Below, piece by piece: positions 33,001-43,026 of a DNA stretch of 64,000 nt. The position numbers were made by a program, and so were the translations under genes. This stretch comes from Laburnicola sp. R22_1 (lineage: Eukaryota; Ascomycota; Dothideomycetes; Pleosporales; Didymosphaeriaceae): positions 1,798,001-1,862,000 of the forward strand of contig JACONQ010000008.1 of NCBI GenBank assembly GCA_014281115.1, written 5' to 3'. Position 1 is the first letter of the stretch. Every line of letters begins with the position of its first letter. The notes beneath the pieces are model-generated. The model saw nothing but the letters and a program-made list of their open reading frames with translations, was not told where the DNA came from and made no database searches.

Positions 33001-34729
33001 TACTCATTGGGTCGCTAAGGCCTCCAAATGCGGTTACGACAACCATTCTGTGCAAGAATTTACGGTATGCATGACCGGTACCACGTCGACGGTAGGAGCA
33101 CTATTGGGCAAAGTCAGGAAAACATCGTGGTGCTCATAGATCTAACTGAATGGTGAGAGAAACAACGCACTAACCTCACATGTCAGAGACATCCCGATTC
33201 CCCCAACTCGCCCTAGCAGAAATATCAGCTACGAGGACATCCGAATTCAGTTAAATTGTGAGTCAAGTGGTTGAAGTGGGCAAGCAAGCCGACAACCAGA
33301 GGGTAATTCTGACGGGGCGGGAGGGGGCAATAGGCAATTCTTCGAGGCCATCCTCGAGCAGAATGCTCATATCCGACCCCATCGTTGCGTTCCCGAATAT
33401 CGGTTTTCCATCCACGTCTGTGGCATCGATATCTTCACGATGAATTTTGTTGCCAGGATAGAATGGTCTGTGTTTGTTTGCAACAAGAGCATGTAATGCT
33501 GCTGGCTGGCAAACTAATTGTACAGTCGCCCTCCCGGCCCCGGTACATAGCTTCGTGCAGGCAGGACTTTCTCTCATACAAATTTTGATTATGCGCACGA
33601 AAGCAATGATATTACGCTACGCACCCGAGCTGGGAGGTTGACCGTAGTTGTGGCTGAGTGTTTCGACGAAAAGGGATCAGATCTTGTCATTTCCATGTCC
33701 TAATTCGCACAAGGTTGCGAACCAATAAGAAATCCGCCAGGCTACCGTGCGCTTCGGGATCGCCTTCGATTTTTGCCTTTATATGTGTTTCCACGTATCG
33801 CACAGTAGGCTACTCTAGGCTACTCCCAGCATTAGACGCAGCGCGGCGGTGCAGTTGCAAGCACTAGAAGTATGGATGTGTAATTTGATCAGCGGTATCC
33901 CGGTCATTGTCATTCATATCAGCGGCTGTGCATGTAAAAGCTTGTTGCCGGCCCTAGAAAACACACGGTTCAAACTTACTTATTCTTCCTTGGCCGAACC
34001 TGTCTTGGGTCTCACTCAACATTGACCGTTCTCGCCAGACGTAGAAGGCATCAGTATTGGACTGGCTCTAGAAGAAGTCATCAGTGGGGTTGGGGCCGAG
34101 GAGAGGAGAAGGAAAACCCACAAGCTGGCTAAGATTGTCGGCGGAGTGGACGCAGGGAGGAAGTTTGCTGCGAATGGAGTTTTAGACACTGCGGCTGTGG
34201 CATAGAGTTGCTGAGCGCCTGGGAGGGTTGGCTTTTTGTATCGACATGATTTCTTTCATTGTAGACTCTATCCTATGCAATCGAAATGGCATCGAGTCTT
34301 GACCTGATTATACCAGCAGCGTTCCATGATATAACCCCATCAAAGACCATCTTCAAAAGTACGTGTCCTGCCGCCTACTCCTCGACCCGTGTCCCCTGTT
34401 GCAACTCGCAAGACCGCACGACGTCCACGATACCGCATGCCCGTCGAGGCCCCCAATCCCCCACTCCGCGCAGGCAGCAGCTCCATCTCCATCTCCACCC
34501 CTTAGCTCCGCATCCCACCGCTCCTCCTCGCACAAGCTGTGAAGCAATCTTATCGCCCGCCACGAACCAAGCCCAGGACCTGACCCGACCCAACCTAACA
34601 ACCAAATCCAACATAAAACATGCCCATCTACCTACCTACCTCGTCCCCACCCCAGCGTCCGTCCGCTGTCAATCCTCCACTCCCCACTCCACTCCGCCCC
34701 GTTTCATTCATTCATTCATATCAGTTTAT
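33001..34729. other. Gene-poor stretch with possible exon remnants
   Basis: No complete gene is supported. Two fragments look protein-like. At about 34048-34205 (+) a frame after a TAG acceptor reads GISIGLALEEVISGVGAEE and ends DTAAVA-stop. At 34286-34357 (+) ATG begins MASSLDLIIPAAFHDITPSK and runs into a GTACGT donor without a recognisable next exon. A minus-strand frame at 33263-33598 has no known features. These may be remnants of genes broken by the adjacent insertions. Confidence 0.3.
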
Positions 34730-35525
34730 AGTCGACCTAACCTTTTACAGATTATAAGACTTAATAGCAAGTACAACTAAGGTTTAATAGCTAAAGTATA
34801 TAAAAAAAAGGCGCGATTAGGATTAGCTATAGTAGGGAGCTAAAGAATAACGCAATAATTATAAGGGCGGATTATATAATAGCGAACTATAGGATAGTGA
34901 CCTTAGAGTTACTATTTAACTATAGAGCTCTAAAGGGCGGCAAGATAGCCTATTAAAGGGCAGTAATAAGAGAAGTAGAATAAAAGCTAGTGCCTCTACC
35001 TATTTTTATTATAACCTACTATAAAGGCGATCTGCAACTAATATAGTAACCTTAATCCCTTTTATTAATAAAACTATTATAGCTCTATTAATATACTATA
35101 GTAGTATAAGTAACTTTTAAACCTACTTCTCTTAACTCCTTACTTTAATAACTACTATACTAAGAGAAGTTAGATTATAAGTAAAAGAATAAAGGTATAT
35201 AGTATTACTAGTACCTAGGCCTTTTAGCTACTAGAGCTATACCTTAAGATCTTAGTAGAGCAAACCTATAAATTTAACTCCCCTTACTTAAAGCGTCTCT
35301 TATAAGGATAGTAGGTAATTAATACTAAGGCATTAATTGCGCGTATATCTAGAGGCAAAAGGCCGCTCTTACTACTATTATTAAGAAGGATAAGGACTAC
35401 AAGCTTAATAATAAGGAGAGAGGTGTTAAGGCAAAGATCTATACGTAGAATAAAAGGTAGATCTTAAATATACTAGACTAGTAGTAGAAGGAGCAACCCT
35501 AAATAATTAATATAATTGTTAACTT
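34730..35525. repeat. TA-rich RIP-like transposon relic
   Basis: An 800-bp block with sharp edges, rich in TA, TAG and TTA with stops in every frame, sits within GC-balanced sequence. It has the texture of the degraded hAT and of the 43-kb island. No ends or target duplication could be identified. Confidence 0.6.
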
Positions 35526-36956
35526 TAAACTGTGCACTGCGTAAAACTTAACAAAGTACTCAACGGGTCTGCATCGAAGACTCTGCCCCGTCGTACCCTC
35601 CTGCGTCAACAACATCCTGCAAGTGCGCGACACCCAGATCAATATGCGAGCGCACGAGCGCGAGCCAGCCTTAGAACCAGATTGATTGAGTCACACCGTA
35701 GACTGTCATGCGTGTCATCCCGTGGATCTTCTAAGGTGGTGAGGAAGCGTCTGCTTGCTTGTTTGTTTGTCTGTTTGCTTACTTACTTGCTTGCCTGCTG
35801 CCTTGAAGTGCCGTGGTGGTGCCGTCCCATCCCAAAACGGCGTCTGACAGGTCGATTACCTATCTAGGTAAGGTAGCAGTAGGTCACCTCACAGCCCTGG
35901 AGGTCCAGGGCTCAAGCAAGTGCTGTCAGCACATCCAACTCTCCCCCTTTCCCAAAGACCGCTCACTACTAACCCTTATCATATACACAGCCTCCTCCTC
36001 AATGTTTAAATGTTGAAGAATCCTACTCAAGCGCCCAGGTACCTAGGTAGTCCGGGAGTCACATGGATTTGCCACCTATCGCTGATTTGTCTAATCTATT
36101 CTCTACTAATATCTACACTCTCTAATTAGACATACAAGGCTAGACTTAGCACGTGATACCTGGACCAGGCGTTTGCGCTACGCTCCGCGAGTACATGTAG
36201 CGCGTGAGATATCACGTGTGAGGACCAAGACTTCAAGCTAAAAATGGCAACTCGTGTCAGCAACAGAGCCGCCGAGCTGATAAGCAAAACGTAAAGTCGA
36301 CCTCACTTGTTCGACTTCGCCATCAGCACACCACTTCATCACAATAGTCGCATCGCGAACTGTGTCCGGTAGCATGCTTTGACTCTCGGTACAAGCTGAC
36401 AGTGACTGTCGTGCCACCCGGTTGCTCGACGATACGATAGGGTCACCACATTTTGCTGCGAAACCCACAGGCTACCACGCGGATGGCAATCTTTCAAGTC
36501 CAGAGTCACGACGCCTGGGCCTGTTAGCCATGACCAGGAACAACGACGCGGATCGCGAAGATGAGTGAACATCACAACACAGCTCTCAACACAGCAGTTG
36601 TAATTAAGGATATTAGTATATTGTGTACTACCTACGCACCCCAAGGGCAATCTCATATTCCCGCGGATAGGGGGTATCAAAGCGCCGCAACCATGCGCAT
36701 TCAAAAAGTCACACCATGCCAAACGGTGCCGTACATGGCTTTACGGGTCGTGACTGTCGTGCCGCCGTAAGCGTCAATTGTAAACAGAGAAGAGAAAATT
36801 GTCGGGGGCCTGAAACGGGTACACGAAGAGTGTAGACGATCCAATGCCAACCCAGCCATTGCTAACAAGCCAAAGCCCACCTCTGCCGCCCTCATCGACC
36901 AAACATTATTCATTAGACCGCCGAATAAGGGCTTCGGTTTGTCAGGTAGATGGCGT
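35526..36956. other. Gene-poor interval, no gene supported
   Basis: It contains a CTTGCTTGTTTGTTTGTCTG-type microsatellite near 35753-35800 and an imperfect inverted repeat around CACGTGATA at about 36150-36222. Open frames of up to 127 codons lack protein-like features. Confidence 0.45.
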
Positions 36957-37856
36957 TTATAGCAACAACCAGGCGGCGAGACCGACGGCACCGGCGACGG
37001 GTAGGCCAGTCATGCGGGGAGCAGCACCGTCAGTGTCAGTGGCGTCCGTATTAGCGGAGCCGGCTGTTTCGGTAGCAGAAGAGATAGCAGAACCGGCGGA
37101 GTCGGTCGCACTTGAGATGGTGTTGCCAGCAGAGTCGGTAGCCTCTGAGACGCTTGAAGCGAAGGAAGAGCTATGGCATTCATTAACAATAAGTCCAAGA
37201 TGTGGCACGGGCACATGGTACTTACAGAGCGGACGAGACGGCAGATTCAACGGAAGAGACGAGAGACTCTGTCAGCTCGCTGGCCTCAGACTCAATCGAA
37301 GAAACGACGCTGGACGCAGCAGAAGAAGCAGCGCTCGTGATGGTGGCGAAAGTGCTCTCGGCGCCTGAAGCAGTAGGCCCTGCGATGATGCTACCCTCGG
37401 AGTTGGTCAAGGTCGCGGCAGCGGACGACAAGACACTGCCAGCGCCCGTAGCGATGGCAGAAGCTGACGAACCACTTGCTGACTCCTGGATAGCTGGAAG
37501 ACAATCAGAAAATGCTACCATGATGCAGATGTGGAAAGCTTACATGAACAGTAGTTGTCTCCATACACAATGACCTGGGCGGCATCCTGGGCGTTGCCGC
37601 ACGCCTCTCGGGCGCAGTCGCGAACTCCATAGCCGAAGTCCTGGTTTGTGCAGTAGCAAACAGTGTCACCCTCGGAGCAGCCGAAGTCATTTTGGGCAAT
37701 GTCGATCATGTTTTTGATGCAGGTTTGCTATGCACAGTCAGCATCGAGATGGCTAATGGAGCAAGGAGGAAGACGTACACCGCAGGTGGGCAGGCTGTCC
37801 ATGTCCTGGGCGAAGGCAGCGCCGGCGGCAACGAGGAGGAGGAGTAGTTTCATCAT
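36957..37856 (-). CDS. CFEM-domain GPI-anchored surface protein
   Basis: Exons 37779-37856, 37544-37727, 37226-37493 and 36957-37170 join in phase to 247 residues. The signal peptide is MMKLLLLLVAAGAAFAQ. The CFEM domain follows with eight cysteines, from PTCGQTC through DFGCSEGDTVCYCTNQ and DCAREACGN to YGDNYC. An Ser/Ala/Thr-rich stalk has repeated SATDSAGSAISSAT-like units, and the C-terminus VAGAVGLAAWLLL is a GPI-attachment signal. CFEM proteins of fungi bind heme, act in the cell wall, or serve as surface or secreted effectors; which applies cannot be told here. Introns begin GTACGT, GTAAGC and GTAAGT. It lies 735 bp from anthranilate synthase with no functional link evident. Confidence 0.9.
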
Positions 37857-38591
37857 CTTGTCGAAGGGTAGGTAGATAGTGAACTAGTAGCAGATAGGAT
37901 ACCAGGTAGAGGAGCGAGGGTAAGCTGGGAGCGAGGAGCTGCTAGCGTGGAGGTGCTGAAGGCTAATGAGGATGATGGGCGAGGGAGAGCAGTCGGACGA
38001 GGAGCAGGAGATATTTATGGGGTGCGTGGTGGTAGCGGCCAAAACAGGCAATTTGGACGTGGCTGGTGCCTTGGAAGCGGCGATGGCAAAGCGGAAGGCT
38101 CAAGTGGCTGTGGCCCGTGCTGAGTGGAGCACACTGCAACGGGTGCGGCACGGAACAAGCTTTGGCGCGATTCTCCACGCCGTGACCTCGGGATGATGCA
38201 GGTGGCGGACGGCAGCATGGCCTCAACGTGACGCTGCCGCAAACACAAGGCCGCCATCGCCCAGCCCCGAGCACTGCAACTTCACGTCTCTCGTGGAGCC
38301 TCTCGGCCTGGCGGCACACGACTGCAGAATGCCAGTCTGCTCACTGGCGTGGGGAGATTGCAACCAAGCCTTGTGCTTGCTATGTGACGTCTAGCTTATG
38401 TCGAACCGCTCGCCCAGCTCCAAGCCTTCGCGTGCAGCTTTCCCCCAGCCTGCCATTCACAGAGGCCAGCCTCGAAACTAAGGCTCTGGGCGCCAACGAC
38501 TGTGTATCGTGCCTATCTCGATGACCGCTTCCATGCCAACCACCTGTCCCGCCTACCCGTGGCCCCAGACAACGCGTTGCCCATGGCACCG
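37857..38591. promoter_or_regulatory. Upstream region of the CFEM gene and 3' region of TRP2-like gene
   Basis: No gene is supported. The first 150 bp upstream of the CFEM start contain purine-rich runs on the plus strand (CT-rich leader on the minus strand). Confidence 0.4.
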
Positions 38592-40756
38592 CTACGCCGC
38601 AAGGGAAATGTGCGTCTCCCGAGTGGCTGCACTCGACGCCGCTGCCGCTTCCTCGTTGGCCTCGGTCTGCTCGTCTAGATGCTTTTGTTCAGCTGTGGTA
38701 ATGCATTGCATGTTTGCACCTGGCATGGCTCGTCAGTATCATACAGGGCACAACCCGTACACAAACCGGCTCGGGCCTGAGGGCGCACCTAATTTGTTTA
38801 GCGTCTCTATCCACTCGTCGTACGGGTCTGAGTCGAAGACGATCCCGCCCTGGTGTGGCGGGTTAGCGAATCCCCCAAAAGCAAGATTTCCACGCTTCCA
38901 GGAACATACCCCGGCCTGCAGATAGGCGATGCCCTCCTTGACGACCATCGTCCGCAGCGCAATGCACGTCTGCGCAGATCCGTCAGCACTCAATCGCCTA
39001 GACGCGTGCAGTGAAGGGCACTCACGTCCATGGCACCCTCCATTTCTTTGTCGCCGTCGACGCTGCCGTAGCCAAAGTATCCGACCGCGCCTGCATACAC
39101 GCCGCGCTTTTCTTTCTCGAGCTCGGCTATCAACTCCATAGCGCGAACTTTTGGCGCCCCGCTCACCGTACCTAGTGTTCACGCTTAGGCCAGCCTTCCA
39201 TGCCATGCAAATGACGTACCTGCAGGGAATATGGAGCGGAACGCGTCGAAACGCGACTTGCCCGGCCGCAACACCCCGGAGACCTCAGAGACCAGGTGCT
39301 GCACATGGGAGAACTACTGCAATCAGGACCTTGGCCACGCGCCGATTCATCGATATCGATGTCCATGTTCCGTCAAACACGTACCTTCTGCACCACCATC
39401 AATTTGTCGACACGTGTGGTGAGCGGGTCGCACACGCGATTTACGTCATTCCGCGCGAGATCAACCAACATGACCTGCCATGGCAAAGTTAGCACCAGCT
39501 CCGCCAATGTTCTTCCTGCAGTGTGAGCGGGAAACGTACGTGCTCGGCCCGGTCCTTGATTGAGTTGGAAAGCTCCTCTGCTAGAGCCGCATCTTGCTGC
39601 ATCGTCTTGCCGCGCTTGACTGTGCCTGCAATGGGGTGCGTTATGATCCTGCCAAGTTCTTCCTTGACTAACAGCTCTGGACTTGCGCCCACGATCTGGA
39701 ACTCTTCGCAGTCGACGTAGAAGAGATATGGTGACGGGTTCACGTTTCGCAGGTGTCGGTAGATGTTGAAGGGATGCAGACTGGTCGGTCGGGCAAAACG
39801 CTGTGACGGGACAGCCTGGATAATGTCGCCCACGCTGATGTGCTCCTTCAATCGCTTCACATGGCCTTCGTATCCGTCCTGCCCAATGTTTGACGTGTAC
39901 TGCTGGCCCTGCTTGATCGGTTGCTGCTCGGGCTCGGGAATACCGTGCTTCTTCAGGATTGCCGTGTATCTTCTCAGCGTCTCCTTTGCCTCGTCGTATG
40001 CCTCGTCGAGATGCTCAAGGCTGTCAGGCACCTTGACGTAGGTGATGACTTTGACAACCTGGGCAAAGTGGTCCAGCGCGACTATAGTGTCGAACAGCAT
40101 GAACAAACTCTCCGGCACACCCAGAACATCCTTCATGTCGTCTCGCTTCGTCTTGGGCTCAAAGTATCGTACGCAGTCGTAGCCAACATAGCCAACTGCT
40201 CCTCCTGTCATCGGAGGTAGCTGTATCGAAGGGACAGTGGCCACTCTGCTCTTCGCGAGCTCCTTCTCGAGGATAGGGAGCGGGTCGGCCTCTTCGCCAT
40301 GGCCGCGGCCTGTTTTGAGGACTTTGCGCGGGTCTGTGAGCCTGTTAACCGCAGCCGTCCCGCCGCTCATGGGTCATGCACCCACCTGCACCGACAAAGC
40401 TATATCGCCCAATTGTCTCTGTAGTGGCCGCGCTTTCAAAGAGGAACGATAGCTTTGACTTTGCCCTGGGCCGTATCAACGCCGTCCTCTTCTGTGCGTC
40501 TCTGGCATGTGTGCGCGGGGTGAGTCACGACTCACTGTTCAGCGATTTTCAGATAGACCAGGCCCGGGGTGAGGAACTCGGCGGATATCGAGGAGAAGAC
40601 GGGGACGAGGTTCGGCGGGTTGGGCGACTTGGTGGCAGCAGCGAGGATCTCGCGCACCGTGTCGAGCGACGGCTGCACGGCGAACTAGCAGGTCATGCGG
40701 TCAGTCTGGTGGCCTCGCATCGTCCACGGCTGCGGGGGATGGCGCACCTGCGGCAT
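38592..40756 (-). CDS. TRP2: Anthranilate synthase component I (TrpE type)
   Basis: Ten exons (40748-40756, 40536-40684, 40386-40501, 40333-39540, 39474-39385, 39313-39220, 39171-39026, 38969-38910, 38849-38789, 38719-38592) join in phase to 548 residues. The enzyme converts chorismate and ammonia or glutamine amide to anthranilate, the first step of tryptophan synthesis, with a glutaminase partner encoded elsewhere. N-terminal [20 protein letters not shown] is the tryptophan-sensing and folding domain. The chorismate-binding domain has [51 protein letters not shown] and [13 protein letters not shown]. Exon 1 encodes only Met-Pro-Gln; this is supported by phase, a branch site and the family-like [14 protein letters not shown] that follows. 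The C-terminal tail (after [10 protein letters not shown]) is low-complexity. Confidence 0.93.
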
Positions 40757-41181
40757 GGCTCTTCCGACAGGCGAGTGGATGCAAGCGAGTCGTATCTGCT
40801 AGACTTGTCGAAGGGGAGGCACGGTGGGAATATTGAAGCTGAAGCCAGAACTTCAGCAAGCAGTACGACGCCGAGGCCAATCGGAGCGCGCTGGTGTTTC
40901 GGCCTCAGGCGGGGCGGTTTCTAAGCTCCCAGCGGCCAGCCCCGCGATGTTCAGTCCTCCTCACCACTCTTGCTGGCTCTCGCTTCACGCCGCCACACTG
41001 GATACATACTGGCGTGTGCGCTAGACACGCACTGCGCATATCGCGCCCGTCCCGCCCTTGCACGACTCCAACCTCTGCCTTTGGTCAGACTGGTCCTCCT
41101 CGAGTCTGCGTCGGGCGATGCCGCTGTAGGACCGTGCAGCGTCAGGTTTTGTAGCGCCAGCCGCACCGCATCGCGACGGCC
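40757..41181. promoter_or_regulatory. Divergent promoter, TRP2-like / coiled-coil protein
   Basis: These 425 bp lie between divergent starts. I did not identify a clear TGACTC-type general amino-acid control site here, although a TGAGTCACGACTCA palindrome lies inside the second intron of the TRP2-like gene at about 40521-40534. Confidence 0.35.
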
Positions 41182-42282
41182 ATGTCGACCTCGACCAAGC
41201 TCACCGGCGCCATGCGCTCCGCCTCCCTCCCCGTTTCCGGCGGCCGCCCGTGGACACCGCCTGAGATGGACTCGGACTGCTTCCCGGACGCCTTTGCACG
41301 CAGCTCGACACCGCCGCCCGGCGTCGAGGAGCGTGCCATTCCGTCGCCACGTCTCCCTTCCGAGTCCACCGAACCGACATCCCGACCCCAACCCGTCTCA
41401 AGGGCCACAGGACCCATTCACCGCGAGAACACGCTTGAGGGTTCCGATGACGAAAGCACGCCTGGATATTTCCGCCGGCTGGATTCGTATCCCTCGCCGA
41501 GTCTATCGGGCCTGACAGATGCGCCCGCACTGGACACCCGTCCATATGCCATGGATCCCTATACGCCCGTCAAGACTCCTTGGGCTTCTCAGATACTGCA
41601 AGACAATGGCCTGCCCCAATACCCATACACCCCCGAGTCGGTGCGCACCACAAAGTCACACGTCTTCCGACCACTGTCGCCTCCTCCCTCCATGCCATGG
41701 GATTCGGACTCAGACGCGCGCTCGTCGCCTATGCAGCACGCGCTGTCTGCTTGCGTGTCGCAACTAGAGAACTTGATCCAGACGCGCGAGCCCACCGATG
41801 AGCAGATGGAGTACCTCGTGTCCAGGTTTGAGGAGATGGCCCAGTTTCTCTCTGCGCCCGAAGCGCAGTCCAAGCAAACTGATGACCATCTATTTTCCGA
41901 GCTGGAGCAGCCTTCAGATGCGACTGGATTAGGAATCGTAAATGACAAGGTTGCGAACCACCCTCACCAGGATGCAGAAGATCTGGCTATGAGCCAAGGG
42001 TACATTTTGGGGGTCGAAAGATTCATTGAAGGCGTAAAGACGTACATGCAAGATATGGCAATGCGTATGGAAGAAGTGAAGCAGCTGAATTCTATTCAGC
42101 TCGAAATTATTGACGATCTGCGACGCGAGCTGAAGCTCAAAACAGCTCAGCTGAAGCAAGAAGAGGAAGAGCACGTCCAGAAACCGAGCAATATCAAGAC
42201 CATAGTACCGCCTAGGAACGGATTTTGGTTTGCAGTCGCTGAGGCCTTGGATAGGGTGGGTGAGATCTTACACGAGTGGTGA
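41182..42282 (+). CDS. Unrecognised 366-residue protein with C-terminal coiled coil
   Basis: A single exon from ATG 41182 to TGA 42282. The first 185 residues are Pro/Ser-rich and probably disordered (TPPEMDSD, SPRLPSESTEPTSRPQP, RPLSPPPSMPWDSDSD). Residues about 190-345 are helical and rich in Glu/Gln/Leu, with a likely coiled coil (MEEVKQLNSIQLEIIDDLRR, then ELKLKTAQLKQEEEEH). The short hydrophobic tail NGFWFAVAEALDRVGEILHEW may be an interaction or membrane-contact segment. The layout would suit a cytoskeletal or organelle adaptor, but no family is recognised. It is divergent from the TRP2-like gene. Confidence 0.7.
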   Translation: MSTSTKLTGAMRSASLPVSGGRPWTPPEMDSDCFPDAFARSSTPPPGVEERAIPSPRLPSESTEPTSRPQPVSRATGPIHRENTLEGSDDESTPGYFRRLDSYPSPSLSGLTDAPALDTRPYAMDPYTPVKTPWASQILQDNGLPQYPYTPESVRTTKSHVFRPLSPPPSMPWDSDSDARSSPMQHALSACVSQLENLIQTREPTDEQMEYLVSRFEEMAQFLSAPEAQSKQTDDHLFSELEQPSDATGLGIVNDKVANHPHQDAEDLAMSQGYILGVERFIEGVKTYMQDMAMRMEEVKQLNSIQLEIIDDLRRELKLKTAQLKQEEEEHVQKPSNIKTIVPPRNGFWFAVAEALDRVGEILHEW

Positions 42283-43026
42283 CAGATGTTCGACTTTGTC
42301 GGAAGACATTTTGCATACACGGCGTTCAAGTTGCTATATGCAGATCGGTTGGATAGCGATTGCAGAGGCTTTGGCCTTGTTAGTTGGATCCGCATAAGCA
42401 CACGACGACACGACTCACGACTTGCATTGGAGGTTACAGATACCCATGGAACTTTGCATAGCATCCGGCGCTTGATTAAGTAATCGATTATCTCATGTTT
42501 GAATAACTGAATGGAACATAGCATCACTGCCCATAGCACAGAGAATTCTTCGGTGTTAGTAGGTCTCGCTTCTCCGTGGCAACCGCGGTTCTGCTTGTTT
42601 CGTGCCATGTCTTGAGAACCAACCCTCTCGGTATGATGCATACATTTACTATTGCCGCCATTGGGCTCACCAGAGCCGCATTTGTCCACCATCATTCTGA
42701 ATGGAGAGGTGACTGGCACATAGCATGCTCGCATACAAACCAGCACCTACGTCGATGCCGGTTCACTGCATGAGCGATACACTGATCTACGCAGCTTCTG
42801 AGTACCATCTATGAACAGTTGAGTGGTCTTCGGCGGGTTCTATCCCATCTTTCCATAACCATGGTAAGCCTATCCTCTCCCAACATATGAAATCTGGTCG
42901 GCAAGGCCCCGCCCCCCGTTCCTCGTCCAGTCATCTGTTACCGAAGAACCGGACTTTTGTTGTGGCACATAGAAGTGCTGGCGCACTGGCCCTCGCCCTA
43001 GACCACTAATGCAACAAAGTTGTAAG
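42283..43026. other. 3' region up to the TA-rich island
   Basis: No gene is supported. GC-balanced sequence ends at about 43020, where AGTTGTAAG (43018-43026) matches a nonamer at 56289-56297 on the far side of the island. Confidence 0.45.

Noticed and set aside
36150..36222. Imperfect inverted repeat around CACGTGATA
   Set aside because: Arms match only in short pieces and no target duplication was found, so it is not called a MITE.
36339..36722. 127-codon minus-strand frame
   Set aside because: Cys/Trp-rich but without signal peptide, motif or splice support; not enough to call a gene.
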